From NCBI GenBank assembly GCA_014728295.1, contig WJLW01000052.1, positions 1-64,000 on the forward strand: a stretch of DNA of 64,000 nt. The letters are read 5' to 3'. This document shows, piece after piece, positions 8,508 to 18,400 of this stretch. Position 1 is the stretch's first letter. Each line of letters opens with the position of its first letter. The DNA comes from Chitinivibrionales bacterium (GTDB lineage: Bacteria > Fibrobacterota > Chitinivibrionia > Chitinivibrionales > WJKA01). The position numbers and the translations under genes were made by a program. The notes under the pieces were generated by a model. The model worked only from the letters and a program-made list of their open reading frames with translations. It was not told where the DNA came from and made no database searches.

Positions 8508-8560
8508 TGCACGGGAGCAGTATCCTCTTTTTGCAAAAGACCAGGCATTTCTCCCGTGCA
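8508..8560. repeat. Nested inverted repeat in the 8439-8650 gap
   Basis: TGCACGGGAG (8508-8517) pairs perfectly with CTCCCGTGCA (8551-8560). Inside lies a second symmetric stretch, CTTTT..AAAAG flanked by CCT and AGG. A separate 10-bp palindrome, CGCACGTGCG, sits at 8571-8580. As RNA it would fold into a long stem with an internal hairpin about 90 nt before the DUF58 start. It has no T-run after it, so it is not a standard terminator. I see no gene in this gap. Its role is unknown. Confidence 0.45.
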
Positions 8561-8650
8561 ACCGAATGTCCGCACGTGCGCAAAGCGATAACCTGCTTGT
8601 CTGCAGCAATTAATTCGTTTGCGATAGAGAGAAACTGACCAGACCATACA

Positions 8651-9553
8651 ATGCCCGAAAAAACAACCGGTTTTCTCAAACCCGAGCAACTCGCCCCGAT
8701 CCGCAATCTCAGCATGCGTGCCAAATTTATCGTGGAAGGCATGATTACCGGTCAGCACAAAAGCCCCTATCATGGCTTTTCAGCAGAGTTTCTCGAGTAT
8801 CGTTCCTATATTGAAGGTGAGAGTACGCGCAGGATTGATTGGCGCAAGTTTGCCAAAACAGAACGTACGGTCGTGCGCCTTTACGAAGACGAGACCAACC
8901 TGTACGCCCGCATACTGGTTGACAAAAGCGCATCCATGAAATTCGCCTCGAACAAAAACGGCATGTCCAAATTTGAATATGCACGTACCCTGGCGGCATC
9001 CCTGGCGTGGATTCTCATCCGCCAGCGCGATGCGGTGGGCCTTGCGCTATTCGACAGTCAGATAAGAGCATCGGTACCGCCCCGTTCGACCAATCTGCAG
9101 CTCAAAACCGTATTGGCCCATCTCGACGGCGCGCAACCGGAACATGAAACAGCCTGCGGTAATGCCATTAATGCCCTTGCCGCCACCATCAAAAAACGGG
9201 GGATGACTGTCCTTATCTCCGACATGCTCGATGATATCGATGCGCTACGCACCGGACTCAAACACCTGCGCTTTAAAAAACAGGATGTATTGCTGTTCTG
9301 GGTGCTGGATCCGCTCGAGTTATCGTTTGAACAACAAGGACATCTGCACCTGCATGACCTGGAAAGTCATACCCAACTGACCATTGACAGCTCGACCGCC
9401 GCACACTTTTACCGGCAGGAATTCTCCCGACACCGGGACGCCCTCCTGCGCACCTGTAAAGACTTGCAGATCGACTGCGAGATCATGCAGACATCCGAGC
9501 CGTTCGAAAAAGCGCTGCTGAGGGCGCTTGACAAACGAAGGCGGTTGTACTGA
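8651..9553 (+). CDS. DUF58 domain protein
   Basis: The 300-residue DUF58 protein (VWA-like fold) shows the family core YRSYIEGESTRRIDWRKFAK followed by TVVRLYEDE and a degenerate metal-site motif ILVDKSASM. DUF58 proteins are normally made with a MoxR AAA+ ATPase and BatA/BatB-type proteins and are thought to act in envelope protein assembly or metal insertion. Here the next gene is BatA-like and overlaps (TGATG), but there is no MoxR gene upstream in the expected place. The ATG at 8651 lacks an obvious SD. The family assignment is firm; the function of the family is not. Confidence 0.9.
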   Translation: MPEKTTGFLKPEQLAPIRNLSMRAKFIVEGMITGQHKSPYHGFSAEFLEYRSYIEGESTRRIDWRKFAKTERTVVRLYEDETNLYARILVDKSASMKFASNKNGMSKFEYARTLAASLAWILIRQRDAVGLALFDSQIRASVPPRSTNLQLKTVLAHLDGAQPEHETACGNAINALAATIKKRGMTVLISDMLDDIDALRTGLKHLRFKKQDVLLFWVLDPLELSFEQQGHLHLHDLESHTQLTIDSSTAAHFYRQEFSRHRDALLRTCKDLQIDCEIMQTSEPFEKALLRALDKRRRLY

Positions 9554-11553
9554 TGCTTTCCTTTTATAATCCGGCAATGCTGTGGGGTTTGAGTTTTCTT
9601 GCCGTCCCCGTAATCCTGCATTTTCTCAACCGTCAACGCCTCACCAGACTTGATATCTCATCCACCCGCTTCTTCAAGCATGATGCGGTGCGTGCCAGCC
9701 GGCGACGCACTTTGCAGCGGATAGTGCTGCTGATTACCCGGCTGCTGCTGATTACGCTGCTGGTGCTGATATTTGCCAAACCATATACCGTTTCGAATCC
9801 GCTCAACGCGATCTGGTCGCCCGAGGCCGGCATTTACGTCTGGATAGACCGCTCGATGAGCATGAGCTATGTCGAACAATCCACCAGCCTGAAGGACAAA
9901 TCTCTGCAGCTCTGCGACTCACTCCGCAAATACGTTTCGGCATCCGCCCGGGTACTGCTGTGGGACTCACGAAAGGCCGAATTTGCAGAGTTTGACAAAG
10001 AAGAGGCCGCCACCTTCAGGCCACAACACGGTCCCGGGCAGTTTGCTCGAATGAGCGCTGCATTTCTGGCCGCCGCAAAAGACAACCCCGGGCCGCGACT
10101 GCTGCTTGCCTTCAGCGATTTTCAGCTCAAGCCCGATTCCGCACCGCCATCCCCGGTTGCTGAGCTGCTGGATCCGACGAGGACGGTCCCCGAAGCGCCA
10201 CCCGTCGTGCTTGTCCCGCTCAGACCGGAGCGTCCCTGGAACTATGCACTGCGGGGAGCGCAGTCCTCGTCTGAAAACCCCACAATCTTGACCGCGTCGT
10301 TCACCGCACAGGGCAGAGACGCGCAGAACATACCGTGCAACGTGGTAAGTGGCAGTCTTGTCACCGGCGGCAAGTCTATTACCACATCAGCCGACAGCAT
10401 CGTAGAAGTATCCATCAGCCTGCCCGAAAACAGCCCGGCAAGCTCTGGCGCCATTGAAATCGAATCAAACGATCCGTTGCGATTTGACGATCGCGACTAC
10501 TGGGTTGCCGGACGGAAAAAAAGCCACAGCGTGCTGGTGATCGGCGACGCCATGCGCAGTTTCTCCTTGACATCCGCTTTTCTGGCATTGGGCAGCGATG
10601 CGTGGCATCCGGTTGTTGCCAAAACGATCGAGGAGGCATCGCTCGAAGATGTTGAGCGTGCGGACATCATCGTACTCAACGAAACCGGCGACCTGGTGCA
10701 ACCGCTGCGTGCCCTGCTGACCCGCAAGGTGCTGGAGCAGAAAGTTATCATAGTTTCACCGGCGCTTTCCGGAGATGTCAATCCCTTCCTGCAACGCGTG
10801 TGGAGACATCTGGATTTGGATGCGGCTATTTCTGCAGCACAGGCCTCCCCGCCCCTGCACCCGGTATTACCCGATACCATCACGCCAACCTGGCGGCACT
10901 TTCCCGAACTGGCGGTACAGGAAGCGTCCGTATACCGGCGCCTCCATCCCTTGCCGGGGACTCCTTTGCTCGATTTCAATTCGACTTCACCATTCATTAC
11001 CTATGCCGTCGACAGCTCGGGTCATATCTGGATCATTGCTGCGACACCTCTGGGCATTACGGAATCCAACAACCTCGCCGAAACAGGATTTTATGTCCCG
11101 TTGCTTGACCGGCTGGCACGGTTCGGTCTCTCTCGTGCAACATCCGACAGACATCTCTGGTACGCCGGCTACCAATATCGCAATCCATTTTACGGCTCAG
11201 CTCAGGGAGCCACGATCCATGATGCGGAGAACACCCCGGTGGCGCACTGGCATAATCAGCCCTTTGTCATGCTGCCGATGCCGGGGCTGTATCATGCCAG
11301 GCCGAAAAACGAAAAACCATACTGGATTGCCGCTTGCGCCAAGCCGCAGGAATCGCTGCTGAAATACGAAGATGTCGACACCATAATCGATACCCATCCC
11401 CGGGCATTCAGCTATTTTCCCCACGAGCTTGTCTCCTTCATCCAGTCCAAGGGCGCTCTGTCGCATGCTTCCCGGTTGTGGATGCTCTTTTGCCTGTTTG
11501 GCGTTGCCGAAGCTCTGCTGTGGATCAGGCCATACTCACAAAGCAAACCTTAA
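9553..11553 (+). CDS. BatA-like membrane protein with VWA domain
   Basis: The 666-residue protein starts with the BatA/aerotolerance N-terminal domain (FYNPAMLWGLSFLAVPVILH, then two helices to about residue 75). A VWA domain with a DxSxS metal site follows (YVWIDRSMSMSY, about residues 95-105). The long middle part (about 200-620) is extracytoplasmic and ends in a C-terminal membrane helix (LWMLFCLFGVAEALLW). The start codon overlaps the DUF58 stop, so the two are translationally coupled. Relatives are predicted to work with DUF58 proteins and a MoxR ATPase in the cell envelope. No ATPase gene is in this cluster. Confidence 0.85.
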   Translation: MLSFYNPAMLWGLSFLAVPVILHFLNRQRLTRLDISSTRFFKHDAVRASRRRTLQRIVLLITRLLLITLLVLIFAKPYTVSNPLNAIWSPEAGIYVWIDRSMSMSYVEQSTSLKDKSLQLCDSLRKYVSASARVLLWDSRKAEFAEFDKEEAATFRPQHGPGQFARMSAAFLAAAKDNPGPRLLLAFSDFQLKPDSAPPSPVAELLDPTRTVPEAPPVVLVPLRPERPWNYALRGAQSSSENPTILTASFTAQGRDAQNIPCNVVSGSLVTGGKSITTSADSIVEVSISLPENSPASSGAIEIESNDPLRFDDRDYWVAGRKKSHSVLVIGDAMRSFSLTSAFLALGSDAWHPVVAKTIEEASLEDVERADIIVLNETGDLVQPLRALLTRKVLEQKVIIVSPALSGDVNPFLQRVWRHLDLDAAISAAQASPPLHPVLPDTITPTWRHFPELAVQEASVYRRLHPLPGTPLLDFNSTSPFITYAVDSSGHIWIIAATPLGITESNNLAETGFYVPLLDRLARFGLSRATSDRHLWYAGYQYRNPFYGSAQGATIHDAENTPVAHWHNQPFVMLPMPGLYHARPKNEKPYWIAACAKPQESLLKYEDVDTIIDTHPRAFSYFPHELVSFIQSKGALSHASRLWMLFCLFGVAEALLWIRPYSQSKP

Positions 11554-11701
11554 CTTGCTGAATCGAGGGCAGTTGCAGATTTTTCCTACCCAAAAACTAC
11601 AATTGATAGTATAATATGTATCGCACCGGTAAGCGATATGCTACGCAACAGATAGGTGGGGAGGGGAGAGGATCAGTTACGCTCATAATCCGGAGTAAAC
11701 C

Positions 11702-12079
11702 GTGAAATTGAATCTTTATACCGTCGGAACCTACCAGATTATCAAAATTGAAGAAGACCTCAATATCATCGCCGATCTGCATGAACTCTACTATATAGTT
11801 GAAGGTTATGTCAATCGCGATCTGACCAACATTGCAGTAAGCTTTGCAAATGCGAATTATGTCTACAGTGGCGCATTGGCCGTGCTGCTCAAGTGCCTGA
11901 AAAAAATTAAAGCCAAAAAAGGGGACCTCTGTATTATCGAGCCAAGTCCAGATATCAGAAATATTTTCATTTCGCTCGGTCTGGATCGCCTGATTCCTTT
12001 GCATACCTCTGAGGACGTACTGCTAACCATCGATCATGACACCTACCTGCTGAATAAAATCGCTCCCCGGCAAGAATGA
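11702..12079 (+). CDS. STAS-domain protein (anti-sigma factor antagonist-like)
   Basis: The 125-residue single STAS domain starts with GTG after GGAG with suitable spacing. The strand-helix-strand order and the segment FANANYVYSGALAVLLKC match SpoIIAA-like antagonists, in which a Ser in a D-S-x-G-L-x-V-L motif is phosphorylated by an anti-sigma kinase. Here the Ser is kept, but the preceding Asp is Tyr and the following Gly is shifted. It may therefore be an atypical or unregulated STAS protein. No partner kinase or phosphatase is adjacent. It is followed by the long regulatory region of the giant surface gene. Confidence 0.75.
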   Translation: MKLNLYTVGTYQIIKIEEDLNIIADLHELYYIVEGYVNRDLTNIAVSFANANYVYSGALAVLLKCLKKIKAKKGDLCIIEPSPDIRNIFISLGLDRLIPLHTSEDVLLTIDHDTYLLNKIAPRQE

Positions 12080-12223
12080 TTCAGCCCAATATCACGTCAC
12101 TGCAATTGCCACTAAATCGGTTAACTATTTTCAGGCTGTTTTCAGCTTCGATATAATTGTACAATAATTCAATTACTTACAGATATGCCTGCTGCACAGA
12201 TGCCGGCTGAGGCCGGTTCTGCC

Positions 12224-12252
12224 TTGACACATTCCCCGGAACCTGTTAAAAT
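12224..12252 (+). promoter_or_regulatory. Sigma70-type promoter, TTGACA-N17-TAAAAT
   Basis: TTGACA (12224-12229) and TAAAAT (12247-12252) are separated by exactly 17 bp, inside the 415-bp gene-free region 12080-12494. It points towards the 4187-aa gene and would give a leader of about 235 nt. The rest of the region holds the CRP-like site described separately and AT-rich DNA. A weak GC-rich hairpin (CCGG-6-CCGG, around 12204-12216) lies just upstream and could end STAS-gene transcripts. Confidence 0.6.
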
Positions 12253-12317
12253 TAGCTGAGCGCAGATACCACTAATAATTACTCTGGTACTCAATTTAAG
12301 TTCTCTGCGAAACAAAG

Positions 12318-12360
12318 TGTGATCCGGATCACAGATAATTAGCAAAAACTATGATAGAAT
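12318..12360 (+). promoter_or_regulatory. Perfect CRP-like palindrome with class II-placed -10 box
   Basis: TGTGATCCGGATCACA at 12318-12333 is a perfect 16-bp palindrome with the exact TGTGA-N6-TCACA core recognised by CRP. A -10-like TAGAAT lies at 12355-12360, which would put the start of transcription near 12367 and the palindrome centre at about -41.5, the class II activator position. There is no good -35, as expected for an activator-dependent promoter. A CRP/FNR-family protein other than CRP could use it. The adenylyl cyclase 5 kb away makes cAMP control attractive, but no CRP gene is in the window. Confidence 0.6.
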
Positions 12361-12494
12361 GATTACGTTTTGCCAAAACCCAGCAAGCAAATTAAGCGCT
12401 TAATATGATTGTGAACTTTTTCCTTTTCAAATCAGAATAATGACGGCATAATAATTCTTGTTTCAAGCAATACATACCTCGTCAACGGAAGCAT

Positions 12495-15400
12495 ATGATT
12501 AACGGGTCAGGGACAAAACAGCATACGCATAGATCTGCAAGGCCAATACTCTCCGTCGTTTTCGCTTTTTATTTGACAAGCCAATACGCATTCGGGCACT
12601 GGACGACACCGGTAATCCAGGACATGAACGGAGGAACGAATCTCGTTGCGCCCGGCTACTATCCGCAAATGGCAACTGACAGCGCCGGGAATGCCTGGAT
12701 GATATGGGTTGAGCGCGACGGCACAAACAATCGAATAACCGGCCGTTACTATGATAACCAGACCGGCTGGGATGTTGCCGCAACCTACATCAGTACATCC
12801 AATGGGCAGGATGCTCTGGATCCTCAGCTTGTTTATGACGGCGTGGGTAATTACTTCGCAGTCTGGAAACAAAGTGACGGGAGCCATGACAGAATTTATT
12901 ATGCAAAGCGTGACGGCGCCACCTGGAGCGCACCCACAACCTGCGATGCCAACAACGGCAACCCGGCAAGCGAACCGGCACTTGCTTCCAACAGGAACGG
13001 AAATGTCTTTCTTGCATTCAAAGGCAATGACAGTACCAATAACCGCATCTACGCGCGCCGCTGGGCTTCCGGCTGGCAAGCGGCCGAAATAGTTGACGCA
13101 GGAGCAGGCAACAGCGCATCAAATCCCGCTATCGCTTCCTACGCTGTAGCAGCGCAACATTTTCTGGTGGTATTCGAGCAATTCGATGGAAGTAATACCC
13201 GCGTTTATGGTAACTACTATAATGGATCAACTTATAGTGGTGTAACAATTCTTGATACGATTCCGGCTCCGGCGGGATCACCCCATGTAGCGATGTACAG
13301 CAATACGAAAGGTATGGCGGTCTTCAAAGATGACGGCCGGATTTACGCGCGTGAATTTACCGGAACGGACTGGTCATCGCAGCCTACCATACCCATTGAT
13401 CCGGCAACCAACACTGCCGGCTATACACCCAGAGTTGCCTACAACAGTGTCGGGGATGCATGCGCCGCCTTCAGAATTACCGACGGCCCGCAGAAATTGT
13501 TCGCCAATATCAACAGCGGGAGCTGGGGTGCATCACAGGAAATTGGCGTCGTTGGGGAGGGAATGCCGCTTTCATTTGGCATCACCACAAACGGCAGCGC
13601 GTTTCATGTTGCATTTGAACAAAACATCAGCGGCGTCGATCGCGTTCATATTACCAAATACACCGGAAGCTGGCATACACCCGAACTCATCGATCGCGGC
13701 AACTATGCTGCAGGGTATCCCGCGGTATGCTTCCCCGGCAATCAAGACCTCATTGCCGGATTTATACAGGAAGACAACGGCGCTTTTGACCGCATTTACT
13801 CTACCACCAGCTATAAAGACAAAGTCTGGGATAACGGCAATGCAAACAACCAGTGGGGCGACCCCAAAAACTGGAAACCTGATGAGGTTCCACTGGTTAC
13901 TGATACTGTTCTTTTTGATGGCTCCCTTTCAGCAGATGCCTGCGTTCTGGGATCAAATGAAACCGTTGCGCAGACAAAGACAATAAATAGTCCGGGAACG
14001 CTGGATTTTTCCACCTTTACCCTTACCATCACCGGGGATGCTGATTTCTCGCAATTAAGCAGCATAACCGGAACGGGAGGCCTTGAATTGTCGGCTCCTT
14101 CCGGCACGCAGGTACTCAAGGCAAATGCTGGTTCGCCACTCCCCATGCTGGCTCATACGGGCGCCGGTACGGTTGAAGTGCAAATGATTGATTTTGGTTG
14201 CGGCAATTTCACGATCAACGGCGGCGGAACTTTCGACAATAGCACCAATGCACGCACCATCACCGTCAACAGCTCGCTGACAATTAACAATTCGGTGCTC
14301 AATTCTGCCGGCGGCAAACTTGACATCGACGGCAATGTCACTATCGATGGAACCGGAGTGCTGCAGGCCCCAACCGACACGATGACCGTTGAAGGCGCGT
14401 TCACAGATAACGCCGGCGGCCTCGTGCACAACAGCGGAACGGTCGAGTTCGACGGCACAACCGGGGGAACAATTACGCCCGGAAGCAACGTCAACAATTT
14501 GTTCATATCCGGAACCGGTAGCTGGAGCGTCTCGACCAACACACTTTCGTGCGACGGCGATCTGGAAGTGACATCCGGTTCGCTTGATCTCTCAACGAAT
14601 AATCTGGTCGTTATTGGCAATGTGGGCGTGTCTGCTGCTACTTTGACTTTAACGTCATCCCCTGATGTTGATATTGACGGCAATGTCGACTTTACCGGTA
14701 CGCTATCCGCACCGTCGGCAAATATGAGTGTGGCCGGTGCATGGACCAATTCCAGCGGCATCTTCTCACACAATAATGGAAATGTTGACTTTGACGGTTC
14801 AGCCGGTCCCTATACGATTGATCAGATGTCCAGCGCCTTTTATGATCTGACTTTTTCGGGAACCGGTAGCTGGAACGTGTCCGGCGATCTTGACGTTGAC
14901 AATGACGTTATTTTGTCAAGCGGAACCTTTACCGCACCGTCGGGATATTTGTATGTCGGAAGAAGCTGGGCTAATTCCGGCGGAACGCTCGCCCATAACA
15001 GCGGCACTATAAAGTTTGACGGTGTTTCGAAAACCGCCAATGTCGATCCCACCGGCATGTATAACATCTATTTCAATGGCGACATGAGCACATACACCTT
15101 GACGGCGGCAATGTCGGCCAACACGGTTACCGTTGAGTATGGCGAACTTAATCTGGGCGCCGGATTGACGCATGTGTGCGCAACATTGAGCTCAGCAATG
15201 TCGATGGGGACATTGAATTTCAGCAGCTCGACACTGCAGGTCGGCGGCAACGTCGATTTCTCCTCCCTTAACAGCCTGGTACGCGGGACAGGTACGCTTG
15301 AATTGACCGGTGGCGGCGCGCAATCTCTGGCGCCGGCTTCCATTGATACGATGCCGTCTATGGTCCTCAGCGGGGGAGGAACCGTTTCACTCAGTGCAAA

Positions 15401-18400
15401 TTGCGAAATTGAAGGCGTCACCGTTTCTAATGGAACGCTTGATCTTGGTGTTAACAGTATAACGGTCACCACTGCAGCAAACCTTGACATAAGCGGGGGT
15501 ACTCTCAATGCCGGAAGCGGCACATTAACCGCAACAGGAGATGTATCCATTGGTTCGACCGGATCGTTAACAGCTCCGTCGGGAGCATCGTTTTATGTCG
15601 GAGGCGGCTTTTCGGTCGCTTCGGGCGGAACTTTCTCGGCAAACACCGGTACGATTACATTTAATGCAACGTCAGCAGGCAACACAATTACGACCAGCGG
15701 CCAGAGCTTTGCATCTCTTTCATTAGACGGAATCGGCGGCGGTTGGCTGTTCAGCGATAACGTAACCGCTACCTCGCTTCACCTGGGTGCAGGCACGCTT
15801 GATTTGGGTACATCCTTGACACATTCTGTTGTCGAACTGACGGGCGCGGCAAATGGAGCTATTGATTTCGGCTCCTCAACGCTTGATATCACCAGCATGG
15901 ATGCCGATTTTTCAAGCCTGGCTTCGGTTACGCCCGGTACGGGAATACTGAGCTTTTCGTCTGCGAGTTCACAAATTTTTACCCCGCTTGGTGGCGCAAC
16001 CTTTCCCAGCGTCACACACGCCGGAAGCGGAACATTGCAATTGAGCACCAATGCCTTGTCTGCGCAGTCTCTTAGCCAATCTGCCGGGATGCTTGATCTT
16101 AATTATCTCAATGTCACTACAACCAGCTCTGATTTTACGATTACCAACGGAACCAACTCGACGATTAGCGGCCTGGACGGCATTACCATCACGGTCGCCG
16201 GAAATGCCTCGTTCAACGGTCAAAGCGGCAACCTTCTCAATTTGAATCCTGCCGCAACCTGGTACCTCAACGTCACCGGAACACTTACGGCCGACTATGC
16301 ATCGATAATGAACAGCGACGCTTCGGGCGGCACGCAGGGAGCTGGATCCGTCACCTGCACCGACGGCGGAGGCAACAGCAACTGGCAAATCGGCGATATC
16401 CAGGCACCCGACAACGACTTGCTGCTTACCGCCACTGCAATCGACACCAACAAGGTGCAGGTTGTGTGGACTCCTTCTGCGATCGATTCGCTCGATGCCG
16501 ACAGCGTTGGAATCTGGTACAAGACAGGCGATTATCCCGACAGCGCATATGATGCAGCCGCGCACGGATCAATTGTGCGCCGGCTCGTCGACTCGGTCGA
16601 TACGATTACCGGCTTGAATAATCTCACGGTATACTACTTCAGCCTGTGCGTCCGCGATTCAAACGGCAATTGGTCGGATACGGCGACGACGGCCGCTGAT
16701 ACGGCATTTACCCGGAAGTTTCCCGTTCGCTGGACGGGTGCAACCAACTCAGACTGGTTCGATGGATCAAACTGGAGTACCGGTTTTGCGCCCACCATGT
16801 CGGATTCGGTAGTATTCGATAACGGCGCCATAAGCTGCACGTTGACTTCAGGCGCATCAACAGGCGAGATTGTGTTTACTTCCGGATACACCGGCACATT
16901 CGATTTCAACGGATACACACTGGAAATACAGGGTATGATGGCTGATTTTCGTTCGGGAGGAACATTTACCGACAGCGGTACGGTCTGGTTCTATGCTATG
17001 GATCCGCGCAGTGTCACCCTGATTCCGAAAGGCGGCGTGCAACTTCCTTTGATTCAGTTTGAGAAGGGATCGTTGACGGTTGCACTCGAGCCACTGCATA
17101 CTAAAATGCTCGATTGCATGATGCTCGAGCGGCTCATATTTGAAAATCTCGATACGACCCATATTCTCAACAGCCTGTCGATGCCAAGCGGGAGCTATGT
17201 GGATTTCGGAAATAACCGCTTTCGCATCACTGGCAAAGCCGGGTTCGAGATGATGGACAGTTGCGATTTTGAAACCGGATCAGGAATTTACTTTTCAGAG
17301 ACAGCAGGAATCGACACACTTGCGGCCCCGCCCAACGACACGCTCCCGCCGATTTATCATGACGGTGATGGAACGTTGAGACTGTTTTCATACGATCTGA
17401 AATGTAAATCCTTTACCAACAGCAATGGCATTCTCGATCTCAATTACTTCAATATAACAACTTTCGGTGACCTGTCGATTACCAATGCGTCGAGTACAAG
17501 CCTCGCCAATTTTGACAATACGCATATCACCGTCGGCGCAAACTGTTCCCTGACCGGGCAGAGCGGTGATTCACTCAACCTCACTTCCGCGACTACATGC
17601 ACGCTTTCGGTAACGGGAACGTTGAGTGCGGATTATGCGGTTATCGGGAACTCTGTCGCATTTGTCTCGGCCGGCACGGCAACCAACAGCCGGGATGCCG
17701 GGGGCAATGTCAATTGGACATTTGAAAATGATACTACTCCACCCGATAATGACATGACACTCATCGCTGCCGCAATCGATAGTGATAAGGTCGAGATATC
17801 GTGGGATCCTTCCGCAATCGACTCCACCGATGCCGACTCCGTCGGGATATGGTACAAAACCGGTGACTATCCCGACAGCGCCAACGATGTCTCGGCCGGT
17901 GGATATACCATTCACGAATTGAGCGACACAATAGATACGATCACCGGTCTGGCAGCAAAAACAGTGTATTATTTCAGCCTGATGGTTCGTGACTCCCTAG
18001 GCAACTGGTCGGATACGACGTATTCGGCGAACGATACCGCAACCACGCCCGATAAGACAGCACCGGATAACGTCACTGCATTTTCGGTAATGTCGCTGGG
18101 TGATGATTCGATCGCGCTGAGCTGGACAGCATCCGCCGGCGCTGATGCAGAATCGGTAATGGTGCGCTACCGCACCGACGCAACCTGGCCGGGCAGCGAA
18201 ACCGACGGGACGCTGCTTGAACAGTTCGCCGTCGAGGTCACCACCGACACCGTTGCGGGGTTGACTGAAAAAACAGGCTACCGCTTCGCCGCATTTGTTT
18301 CGGACAGCAGCGGCAACTGGAGTGCGCCATCCGCTGATGCGCAGGACTCGGTTACGATTACCGACTACACCCCACCGGCCAACGTCACGGCATTGCAAGC

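Noticed and set aside
8508..8560. Possible rho-independent terminator after the phosphatidyltransferase gene
   Set aside because: The stem is strong, but the loop is over 30 nt and no T-run follows the right arm.
8462..8773. 103-codon minus-strand frame covering the gap before the DUF58 gene
   Set aside because: It overlaps the real DUF58 start, has no RBS and no recognisable similarity; the inverted repeats explain the region better.
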